This document shows positions 1-5,061 of a stretch of DNA of 6,230 nucleotides, piece by piece. This stretch comes from Bacillota bacterium (GTDB lineage Bacteria > Bacillota > Sulfobacillia > Symbiobacteriales > Symbiobacteriaceae): assembly GCA_028287415.1 (NCBI GenBank), contig JAQBPS010000574.1:1-6230 (forward strand), written 5' to 3'. Each line of letters opens with the position of its first letter. Position 1 is the first letter of the stretch. The notes beneath the pieces are model-generated. The model made no database searches, had not been told where the DNA came from, and saw nothing but the letters and a program-made list of their open reading frames with translations. The position numbers were made by a program, and so were the translations under genes.

Positions 1-162
1 CGCCGCCCTGACGATGTTCGGGATCTCCCGCTCGACCGCCAGCGCCACCAGCTTGTCCTGGTCGTTGATCGTCCGGAGCATATCCAGAGTCGTTTCCTGG
101 TCGATGTTGACCGACTCGGGCAGGCGACCCTCGGTCACCAGCTTGCTGAGGTCCAGCGCCAT
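1..162 (-). CDS. murQ: N-acetylmuramic acid 6-phosphate etherase MurQ, N-terminal 54 residues (cut by window edge)
   Basis: MurQ cleaves the D-lactyl ether of MurNAc-6-phosphate in the cytoplasm, giving GlcNAc-6-phosphate and D-lactate, the key step of murein amino-sugar recycling. The visible residues carry the family's N-terminal pattern: LVTEGRLPESVNID (residues 8-21), then TTLDMLRTINDQDKLVALAV (24-43) and a helix ending EIPNIVRAA at the window edge. This matches the usual LxTExRNPxSxxID...STLEMLxxINxEDxxVAxAV of MurQ; the SIS domain lies outside the window. The ATG (162-160) overlaps the TGA of the upstream gntR gene by one base (TGATG), and a GGGAGGA ribosome binding site sits in the end of gntR at about 171-178. 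Translational coupling is therefore likely. Whether the gene is intact cannot be seen. Confidence 0.88.
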   Translation of the reverse strand, partial: MALDLSKLVTEGRLPESVNIDQETTLDMLRTINDQDKLVALAVEREIPNIVRAA

Positions 163-908
163 CAGAGCGATTCCTCCCGTCTTATCAGCTCTGTGGTGAA
201 GCGGTAGCGGTCGCCCCGGTAAAGCGAGCGCACAAACTCCACGGGCTTATCGGAGGCATCCCGCGACACCCGCTCCATGAGCAGGAGCGGCGTACCCTCG
301 CGCACATGCAGCATCTCAGCGTCATAGGCGGTTGCCGGCACGGCCTCCAGGCTCTGATCGGCCTTGACGAGCCGGGTGTCGCAGCGCTCGGCCAGGATCC
401 GGTACAGCGACTGGTCGCGGAAGTCTGCCTCCAGCAGCCCCGGGCAGAGCGCCACCGGAATGTGCGACGTCTCCAGGGCCATCGGCTCCCCGTCAGCCAG
501 CCGGAGGCGCTCCAGCCGGAAGATCGTCGCCGTTTCAGCGATGCCGAGCAGCTTGGCCGCCTTCTTGCCCGCAGGGGCCTCCTGCGCTGTCAACACCCTG
601 GCGCCGGGCGCCAGACCACGCCGGCGCATATCCTCCGTAAAGCTGGTCAGGCCGGCCAGCGGCTGCTCCAGCTTGGGCGTGGCCACAAAGGTGCCCTTGC
701 CCTGGATCCGGTACAGGTAGCCCTGCGACTCCAGTTCGGTCAGGGCCTGCCGGGCGGTCATGCGGCTGACGGAGAAGCGCTCCGTCAGCTCCCGCTCGGA
801 GGGCACCTGATCCCCGGGCTTGAACTGGCCGTTCTCGATCAGCTCCAGGAGCCGGGTCTTGATCTGGAAGTACAACGGGATTGGCACGTGCTTGCCGAGG
901 TTCTCCAC
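162..908 (-). CDS. GntR-family (HutC/NagR/DasR-type) transcriptional regulator of amino-sugar use
   Basis: This 248-residue protein is a complete GntR regulator of the HutC subfamily. Residues 10-76 form the winged helix-turn-helix: PLYFQIKTRLLELIENG, then PGDQVPSERELTERFSVSRM, then TARQALTELESQGYLYR and the wing GKGTFV. Residues about 90-240 form a UTRA ligand-binding domain, with a linker (LAGLTSFTEDMRRRGLAPG) typical of the NagR/DasR group. Known members bind GlcNAc-6-P or GlcN-6-P and control amino-sugar genes. The start is GTG at 908, 7 nt after a GGAGG (916-920). It lies 22 nt after the hydrolase gene and overlaps murQ, so it is the middle gene of an operon. A dre-like site upstream of the first gene suggests autoregulation; MurQ's product would be the natural inducer (inference). 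The usual murQ regulator in Bacillus is the RpiR-type MurR, so a GntR here is an alternative arrangement. Confidence 0.9.
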   Translation of the reverse strand: MENLGKHVPIPLYFQIKTRLLELIENGQFKPGDQVPSERELTERFSVSRMTARQALTELESQGYLYRIQGKGTFVATPKLEQPLAGLTSFTEDMRRRGLAPGARVLTAQEAPAGKKAAKLLGIAETATIFRLERLRLADGEPMALETSHIPVALCPGLLEADFRDQSLYRILAERCDTRLVKADQSLEAVPATAYDAEMLHVREGTPLLLMERVSRDASDKPVEFVRSLYRGDRYRFTTELIRREESL

Positions 909-930
909 AGGCTCACCTCCGAGTTTTTCG

Positions 931-2061
931 TTAGCGCAACGCCGCTACGACAGCGTTGTGGAAGGCCGGCCGCACCGCGAAGAGTCCGTCTTTCGCAGCT
1001 GGGTGCAGCCGGTTGGTCAGCAGAATCATGAACAGGTCCTTGTCGGGATCGATCCAGAGGGATGTGCCCGTGAAGCCGGTGTGGCCGAAGGCCTGCGGGG
1101 AGAGCATGTCGCCGCACGACGCCCGGCTGCTTGGGAAGGCGGCGGCCGGCGGCTTCTGCCAGCCCAGCGCCCGGTTGTCGGCCATCGCCGGTGTGTGGCT
1201 GCGCGTGGCGAGCGCTACGGTATGGCGCCCGAGCACGGGCCGGCCGCCCCGCAGCCACGCCTGCGCGTATCGGGCCATGTCGGCGGCGGTGCCGAAGAGC
1301 CCGGCATGGCTGGAGACGCCGTCCAGGCCGTAGAAACAATTGCCGTCGTTCGCCTCTCCCCACGTGATCGCCCGGCGCCAGCGGCTGAAGCCCGGCGCCC
1401 GGTCGCCGCACATACCGTACTCCACCTGGTTTCCCCGTTCCGTGGCAGCGATGCGTTGCCGGCCCTGCGCCGGCAGCCAGCCAGTATCGTGCATGCCCAG
1501 GGGCTCGAAGATCGCCGTCCGACAATAGTCGGGGAGTGTCTGCCCCGTCAGGCGCTGAATGACGGCGCCCAGCAGCATGAAGCCCAGGTCGCTGTACGCC
1601 ACCGCGGTGCCTGGCTCGCGGAGCAGCTCCGTCGCACAGATGGCAGCCGTGTAAGCCTCCCAGCCCCGGTGGTCCAGGTAGAGCCCGCACCAGGCAGGCA
1701 GGCCGCTGGTATGGGTGAGGAGGTGGCGCATGGTCACCCGGTCATCGCCAAATTCGGGGATCATCTGCCGCACCGGCGTCTCCAGCACGAATGCGCCATC
1801 CTCCAGCAGCCGCAGGAGCGCCGGGGTGGCGGCGACCACCTTGGTCAGGGAGGCCAGGTCGAAGAGGGTGTCGGTGCGCATGGGCAGCTGCTCCGGCTCC
1901 TGCACGGCGAGGCCGAATGCCCGCACGGCTGCAACCCCGTCCATGCCGCCTACGGCAGCAACGGCGCCCGGGTAGGCGCCCTGTGCGATGCCACGCTCCA
2001 CAATCGCAAAGGCCTGCGCCAATCTGGCAGCATCAAAGGAAAGCACCGCTCGCACCCCCAT
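931..2061 (-). CDS. Serine hydrolase of the beta-lactamase/PBP fold, AmiE-like (muropeptide amidase candidate)
   Basis: This 376-residue protein has the three active-site motifs of the class C beta-lactamase-like family. They are SLTK (S71, K74), the tyrosine motif as YSD (Y156), and HTG (H327-G329) in place of KTG, within GHTGFTGTSLWIDP. LLTHTSGLP (114-122) and GVSSHAGLF (248-256) are also family signatures. Bacillus subtilis AmiE, encoded with murQ, belongs to this family and removes the peptide from MurNAc-peptides; operon linkage to murQ here supports the same role. No signal peptide is seen, so it would act in the cytoplasm, unlike the exported Bacillus protein. The frame stays open to 2301, but the residues before 2061 look non-coding and cover the operator. 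ATG 2061 has AGAAGGG about 10 nt upstream. A related esterase or D-peptidase role is possible. Confidence 0.85.
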   Translation of the reverse strand: MGVRAVLSFDAARLAQAFAIVERGIAQGAYPGAVAAVGGMDGVAAVRAFGLAVQEPEQLPMRTDTLFDLASLTKVVAATPALLRLLEDGAFVLETPVRQMIPEFGDDRVTMRHLLTHTSGLPAWCGLYLDHRGWEAYTAAICATELLREPGTAVAYSDLGFMLLGAVIQRLTGQTLPDYCRTAIFEPLGMHDTGWLPAQGRQRIAATERGNQVEYGMCGDRAPGFSRWRRAITWGEANDGNCFYGLDGVSSHAGLFGTAADMARYAQAWLRGGRPVLGRHTVALATRSHTPAMADNRALGWQKPPAAAFPSSRASCGDMLSPQAFGHTGFTGTSLWIDPDKDLFMILLTNRLHPAAKDGLFAVRPAFHNAVVAALR

Positions 2062-2080
2062 AACAGATTGCTGCCCTTCT

Positions 2081-2097
2081 AACTGGTCTATACCATT
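2081..2097. promoter_or_regulatory. dre-like operator for a NagR/DasR-type GntR regulator
   Basis: The site reads AACTGGTCTATACCATT on the plus strand. It closely matches the published DasR-responsive element ACTGGTCTAGACCACT and resembles the Bacillus NagR site. The core TGGT-CTAT-ACCA is a 12-bp imperfect palindrome with intact outer arms. It lies 20 bp before the hydrolase start and overlaps a possible -10 (TATAGA, 2092-2087 on the minus strand), for which I see no good -35. Binding there would block the operon that encodes the GntR protein itself. The match is seen directly; regulator identity is inferred from linkage. Confidence 0.75.
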
Positions 2098-2133
2098 CTG
2101 GCGCACGATGCTCCTGCCTGCACAAGAAAAGTA

Positions 2134-2168
2134 ACAAAAAAGCGGTTCGCTGCCGGCGAAACCGAACC
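2134..2168 (-). terminator. Possible rho-independent terminator, minus strand
   Basis: Read on the minus strand, CGGTTTCGC and GCGAACCG (2164-2143, one bulged base) form an 8-bp stem with a CGGCA loop, followed by C and six T. This could stop transcripts coming from the right, for example read-through from the kinase gene across the plus-strand gene, before they enter the hydrolase operon. An alternative pairing (GGTTCG with CGAACC, 2144-2149 and 2163-2168) could instead make it a protein-binding site. Confidence 0.45.
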
Positions 2169-2240
2169 ATTTTCTGGGAGAGTTCGTATTAGATGATGTA
2201 CCGCTGCTCACTAGTCTGATCAAAGATTGGGGGGACTGGG

Positions 2241-2591
2241 GTGCAGGTCCTTCGCCGTGCCATTGACATGCTCGGGTTGGGGTACACACCGGGCGATGCA
2301 AAGCATCCGGACTATCAGGCGCTCATGCGGGACGCCCTGCGGCGAATCCACTTGGGAGAGCTGCATCTGCGGGAGGCCACTTCACTGGAAGAGCTGGACA
2401 TCGGACGATCCGTGCTCCTCTCAGCCCGAGCCGAAATCCAGCAACTGATTCGCACGGCTAAACGCGACCGCGGCATCGCGGTCCGGCCAATCGCCGAGAC
2501 CGAACAGACATACCAAAACATGCTGAAGCAAATGGGCTACCGTGTAGACGGCCCGCGTCCCGCTCGCCGCAGGACGGGCACCGGCCGCTAG
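2241..2591 (+). CDS. Uncharacterised 116-residue protein
   Basis: I do not recognise this protein. It is the only convincing plus-strand gene. It is rich in charged and helix-forming residues, with no membrane segment, signal peptide or cysteine. Two helical stretches are suggested: ALMRDALRRIHLGELHLREA (about 27-46), and a longer one through VLLSARAEIQQLIRTAKRDR to YQNMLKQMGYRV. A basic tail (RPARRRTGTGR) ends it. The GTG at 2241 is preceded by a run of six G (2229-2234) that may serve as a ribosome binding site; an in-frame ATG at 2268 is the alternative. It diverges from the hydrolase operon and converges on the kinase gene. A convincing promoter was not found. Coding is supported by its bounded position between divergent and convergent genes and by plausible composition, not by homology. 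Confidence 0.6.
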   Translation: MQVLRRAIDMLGLGYTPGDAKHPDYQALMRDALRRIHLGELHLREATSLEELDIGRSVLLSARAEIQQLIRTAKRDRGIAVRPIAETEQTYQNMLKQMGYRVDGPRPARRRTGTGR

Positions 2592-2604
2592 GCACGGGAA
2601 ACAG

Positions 2605-2651
2605 GCGAGGGGCGGCACTTATGCCGCCCCTCGCTGCGTCATTCCTGACGC
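2605..2651. terminator. Perfect hairpin between convergent genes, probable bidirectional terminator
   Basis: GCGAGGGGCGGCA (2605-2617) pairs perfectly with TGCCGCCCCTCGC (2622-2634) around a CTTA loop, 13 bp with no mismatch. It sits between the stop codons of the plus-strand gene (2591) and the kinase (2639). A second small hairpin, GCGTCA-TTCC-TGACGC (2636-2651), overlaps the kinase stop. Neither side has a strong T tract, so termination efficiency is uncertain. Confidence 0.65.
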
Positions 2652-3601
2652 TTCGCTCCCGCCATCGCCCGACCGGCCTTGATCTGTGCCAGCATGGCCA
2701 CGCGTGCCGCCCCTACCACCCCGGCCTGGGGGCCGCAGTGCGCCCGCTTGAGCCGGATACTGAGCGAACGGGGCCGGCACTCCCGGGCTGTTGCTTCCAG
2801 CAGCCTGTCCCACCAGTAGCCGAGCCGGACAATACCCCCGCCAATGATCATCACCTGTGGATCAAAAGCGTTCTGAAGGTTGGCCAGGAAGAGCGCCAGG
2901 TCGACCGTAAACCGCTCCACACCAACCTTGGCCGCCTCCCGGCGGGCTGCCGGCCCGCGCTCTGCCGCACTGAGCACCTCGCGGATGCCGCGGAAGGGGT
3001 GCCCCTTCTCGAGCGCCTCGTTCGATCGCCGGGTCAGGGCTTTGGCCGACACGTACTGCTCGGCGCAGCCCCGCCCCCCGCAGTTGCAGGGGAGCCCGTC
3101 GGGGTACAGCGCCATATGCCCGACCTCGCCTGCGCCCGAACGGGCGCCCCGCCAGAGTTTGCCGCCGATCACAACCGCGCCGCCCACGCCGGTGCCCAGC
3201 GTCATCATCAGGTAGTCTGCTGTCCCCTTCGCCGAGCCGACCCAGCCTTCGGCAGTGGCGGCAGCGTTCACGTCATTGTCGGCAACCACGGGTACGCCCA
3301 GGCGCTGGGATAGCTCAGGCCCGAGGTCAAGGCCCGTCCAACCTGGCAGGTTGCCGCTGGCGAAGATCACATGACCTCGCCGGTGGTCGATCCGCCCGGC
3401 GGAACCCACGCCACAGCCCTGCACGGGAGAGTCGGCCCGGCTCATCACCGCACGGGCGAGCTGTTCCACCCGGTCGAGCACCGCGGCGGCGCCATCAGCG
3501 GCGCGGGTGGGTGTCTCGCTGTGGTGCAGGATACGCCCCTGCTCGTCAATCAACGCTGCTTTAATGCCTGTGCCACCTATGTCAATACCGAGATAGACCA
3601 C
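2639..3601 (-). CDS. ROK-family sugar kinase (glucokinase or N-acetylhexosamine kinase)
   Basis: This 320-residue protein is a complete ROK kinase that phosphorylates a hexose with ATP. The phosphate-1 loop is DIGGTGIKAAL (7-17). NDVN (109-112) holds the catalytic aspartate D110, and TLGTGVGG (134-141) is the phosphate-2 loop. The structural zinc site is GH (161-162) plus CNCGGRGCAE (172-181), giving H162, C172, C174 and C179. GGGI (about 254-257) completes the ATPase core. No DNA-binding domain is fused, so it is an enzyme, not a NagC/XylR-type repressor. The start is GTG 3601 with GGAGG at 3615-3611. Sequence alone does not separate glucose, GlcNAc, ManNAc or MurNAc as substrate. Its closeness to the murQ operon makes an amino-sugar kinase attractive, but the two are separated by a gene on the other strand and are not co-transcribed. 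Confidence 0.9.
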   Translation of the reverse strand: MVYLGIDIGGTGIKAALIDEQGRILHHSETPTRAADGAAAVLDRVEQLARAVMSRADSPVQGCGVGSAGRIDHRRGHVIFASGNLPGWTGLDLGPELSQRLGVPVVADNDVNAAATAEGWVGSAKGTADYLMMTLGTGVGGAVVIGGKLWRGARSGAGEVGHMALYPDGLPCNCGGRGCAEQYVSAKALTRRSNEALEKGHPFRGIREVLSAAERGPAARREAAKVGVERFTVDLALFLANLQNAFDPQVMIIGGGIVRLGYWWDRLLEATARECRPRSLSIRLKRAHCGPQAGVVGAARVAMLAQIKAGRAMAGAKRQE

Positions 3602-3781
3602 AGCCGGTCACCTCCTCTCTCCCGCTGTTTCGCCGTGCGCCCTGTTACTCCCTTCCCTCTAGGATGCCCGGACTTTCCAAAAAACGAAAGTGGGAACGGC
3701 AAGCAGCAAACGCCGCGGGCACTGCGGTTGCAACGCCCGGGGCGTTTGCTGCGCAGTCGGCTGAGCGCCGCGCGGCCGCAT
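3602..3781 (-). promoter_or_regulatory. Upstream region of the ROK kinase with a 12-bp inverted repeat
   Basis: This 180-bp gap must contain the kinase promoter, because a terminator closes it on the right, but I see no good -35/-10 pair. It holds a perfect 12-bp inverted repeat, GCAGCAAACGCC (3703-3714) and GGCGTTTGCTGC (3741-3752). Inside the 26-bp loop is the palindrome GTTGCAAC (3727-3734). A second, 6-bp repeat is ACTTTC-N8-GAAAGT (3672-3691). These may be operators or a leader structure. The ribosome binding site GGAGGTGA lies at 3615-3608. Confidence 0.45.
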
Positions 3782-3823
3782 AAAACCCTCCGCACGCTAA
3801 AATAGCATTGTGCGGAGGGTTTT
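3782..3823. terminator. Strong bidirectional rho-independent terminator
   Basis: AAAACCCTCCGCAC (3782-3795) pairs perfectly with GTGCGGAGGGTTTT (3810-3823), 14 bp including an A/T stretch at the base. The loop itself can pair as GCTA-AAA-TAGC. On either strand the stem ends in TTTT. On the minus strand it ends the exported-peptide transcript and insulates the kinase gene. Confidence 0.85.
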
Positions 3824-3830
3824 GCGCTCC

Positions 3831-3856
3831 CCCCGTGACGCCGTGTCGTCACGGGG
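3831..3856 (-). terminator. Second hairpin downstream of the peptide gene
   Basis: CCCCGTGACG (3831-3840) and CGTCACGGGG (3847-3856) form a perfect 10-bp stem around a six-base loop. It lies between the peptide stop (3890) and the main terminator and has no T tract of its own. It may stabilise the short mRNA or act together with the next hairpin. Confidence 0.5.
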
Positions 3857-3889
3857 ACTTCTGCATCGCGGCCGCTCCCGTCCGGTAGA

Positions 3890-4027
3890 TCAGCGCTCGA
3901 AGCCCGGGCCGGGACAATTGGTCCAGCAGACCGTAATGCCACTACCCGCAGCCAGAGCCGGAACAGCGGCGGCGACGAGCACCGTCACCAGACACAGACT
4001 CGCCATTACCTTGGAGAGCTTTCCCAT
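3890..4027 (-). CDS. Small exported peptide, 45 residues with signal peptide
   Basis: This short gene has every sign of being real. Its N-terminus MGKLSKVMA is followed by a hydrophobic segment LCLVTVLVAAAVPALA (about 11-26) that ends in an Ala-X-Ala cleavage site. The predicted mature product is AGSGITVCWTNCPGPGFER, 19 residues with two cysteines spaced CxxxC. The ATG at 4027 lies 7 nt after a strong GGGGAGG (4041-4035). A second in-frame ATG at 4033 sits too close to that site, at 1-2 nt beyond ATT, so 4027 is preferred (47 residues if 4033 is used). Two hairpins follow the stop, so it ends a transcript. The size and layout, a Sec signal plus a short tail, resemble precursors of Gram-positive signalling peptides of the Phr type, but no Rap-like receptor is in the window and I recognise no family. 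A structural or antimicrobial peptide is also possible. Confidence 0.7.
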   Translation of the reverse strand: MGKLSKVMASLCLVTVLVAAAVPALAAGSGITVCWTNCPGPGFER

Positions 4028-4033
4028 CCACAT

Positions 4034-4071
4034 AATCCTCCCCTGATCAGGTCTGGTTGGGTACTTTACCC
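4034..4071 (-). promoter_or_regulatory. Leader of the exported-peptide gene with two palindromes and RBS
   Basis: Just upstream of the GGGGAGG site are CCTGATCAGG (4042-4051), a perfect 10-bp palindrome, and GGGTA-CTT-TACCC (4059-4071), a 5-bp inverted repeat. Their placement before the start would suit an operator or an mRNA leader structure. No clear -35/-10 pair was found between here and the end of the GNAT gene, so the peptide may have its own unusual promoter or be read from the upstream operon. Confidence 0.35.
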
Positions 4072-4151
4072 GGACACCACCGTTCTAAACTACCTAGTGG
4101 GAGATTCGACATATCCTGGAAAATTCCTCTATGCTCATGTGCGCATACACG

Positions 4152-4224
4152 GGCTATCCACAGGAAAACCCGGTTACCCACAGGTTCATCAACAGGATGT
4201 GAACAAGGCTATCCACAGGATGTG
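4152..4224. repeat. Cluster of four DnaA-box-like iterons
   Basis: Four direct repeats lie in 73 bp. Their cores are CTATCCACA (4154-4162), TTACCCACA (4174-4182), TCATCAACA (4186-4194) and CTATCCACA (4209-4217), each followed by GG. Against the DnaA box TTATCCACA they differ by one, one, two and one bases. A further core in the opposite direction, TTGTTCACA (4206-4198 on the minus strand), differs from TTATNCACA by one. The last two repeats share the longer tail ACAGGATGTG. Starts are spaced 20, 12 and 23 bp. The fourth overlaps the GNAT stop codon. No dnaA, dnaN or other replication gene is nearby, so a titration or regulatory DnaA-box cluster is more likely than an origin. Confidence 0.6.
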
Positions 4225-5012
4225 GGCGGGCCGAGCCACAACGCCCGCTCATAGACAGCCCGGAAGCCGAGGTGCTCCGTGCAGAGATGCGCTACCGGCG
4301 AGGCGACCTCGGTCTGAAGCAGGGCGAGGCTGCTCCCGTCAAGCGCCGCCAGCTCAAGGCGCCGGACGAGGGTTGCGCGCTCCACACCCCGTCGCCGGAA
4401 CGCGGGCAGGACGGCCCCGCAGTAGAGGCCGGTGATCCCGCCCTGGGTCCAGCTGAGGCCGGTGCCGGCGGGCTCTCCGTCCAGCCGGGCCACCAGGAAC
4501 CGGGCCCGGGCGCCGTCCCCTGGCGCCGACGCCAGCGCAGTCCATGCCTGATTGATCGCCGCCGCCGCCACCGGGTTGACCTCGTATGCCTCCACCAGTG
4601 TACGGCCCCAGAGGTCGAGGGCAGCGGCCCCCGCAACCTCGGTCACGCTGACCGCCGGGGCCACGCCCACCGGCGGCGCCGGGATTTGCCGGGCGAGCAC
4701 CACCTGCCGCACTTGCGGCCGCCAGCCCCGGGCGCGCAAGGCATCCCCAAGCGGCCCCGGTGCGCCTGCCAGCGGCGAGAGAAACAATGCGGGCGGCCTG
4801 CCGGCGCCTGCCAGCACGGCCTCGGCCATCTCCAAGGTGAGGTCAAGGCGCTCCGGCGCTACACTGCGAAGCGTCAGGAAGTTGGCAAAGGTACCAGCCA
4901 CCTGCGAGTTCGTGACAACAAGCCCCCCGACCACCCGGGTCATGGTACCGCCGCCGCCCAGTGAGGCCATGCAGGCCAGCCAGTGATTCTCCAGTTGTTG
5001 CAGCTCCGACAT
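4209..5012 (-). CDS. GNAT-type N-acetyltransferase with an N-terminal partner domain
   Basis: This 267-residue protein is about twice the size of a single GNAT domain. Residues about 120-262 form a recognisable GNAT fold: SVTEV, then FLVARLDGEPAGTGLSW (172-188), motif A as AVLPAFRRRGVERATL (200-215), and motif B around TEHLGFRAVYERALW (245-259). The acetyl-CoA loop reads RRRGVE where R/Q-x-x-G-x-G/A is usual, so a glutamate replaces the small residue at 211. The N-terminal half (1-110) ends ALRARGWRPQVRQVVLAR, which looks like the end of a second, degenerate GNAT domain. ATG 5012 has GGGGGCG upstream and is preferred. An in-frame GTG at 5069 overlapping the upstream stop has no ribosome binding site. 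It lies 49 nt after the radical-SAM-like gene, so the two are probably co-transcribed. The substrate cannot be told. Confidence 0.8.
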   Translation of the reverse strand: MSELQQLENHWLACMASLGGGGTMTRVVGGLVVTNSQVAGTFANFLTLRSVAPERLDLTLEMAEAVLAGAGRPPALFLSPLAGAPGPLGDALRARGWRPQVRQVVLARQIPAPPVGVAPAVSVTEVAGAAALDLWGRTLVEAYEVNPVAAAAINQAWTALASAPGDGARARFLVARLDGEPAGTGLSWTQGGITGLYCGAVLPAFRRRGVERATLVRRLELAALDGSSLALLQTEVASPVAHLCTEHLGFRAVYERALWLGPPTSCG

Positions 5013-5061
5013 GGGAAAATCGCCCCCTGCGCCCAACTGTAGCGCAGGAGGCGATGGTTGT

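Noticed and set aside
820..2082. Long plus-strand open frame of 420 codons
   Set aside because: It lies antisense to the hydrolase and regulator genes, has no recognisable domain, and reflects the high G+C content.
2062..2301. N-terminal extension of the hydrolase frame to 2301
   Set aside because: The extra 80 residues resemble no hydrolase domain, cross the dre-like operator and the hairpin at 2134-2168, and overlap the start of the divergent gene.
2621..3313. Plus-strand open frame opposite the kinase
   Set aside because: Antisense shadow of a clear ROK kinase; low-complexity composition and no ribosome binding site support.
3590..3602. TGTGGTCTAT half-site of a dre element at the kinase start codon
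   Set aside because: Only one half matches; the other half (CTCGG) does not, and it is inside the coding start.
3918..3934. GGTC-CAGCA-GACC inverted repeat
   Set aside because: Four-base arms inside the peptide coding sequence with no positional support for an operator.
3577..3942. Minus-strand 121-codon frame
   Set aside because: It runs through both terminator hairpins and overlaps the peptide gene in another frame.
4100..4224. Chromosomal or plasmid origin of replication
   Set aside because: The boxes are degenerate, the AT-rich patch at about 4101-4135 is short, and no replication gene lies nearby; a DnaA-box cluster is the safer reading.
4272..4964. Plus-strand frame opposite the GNAT gene
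   Set aside because: Shadow frame rich in Arg, Pro and Gly, without family motifs.
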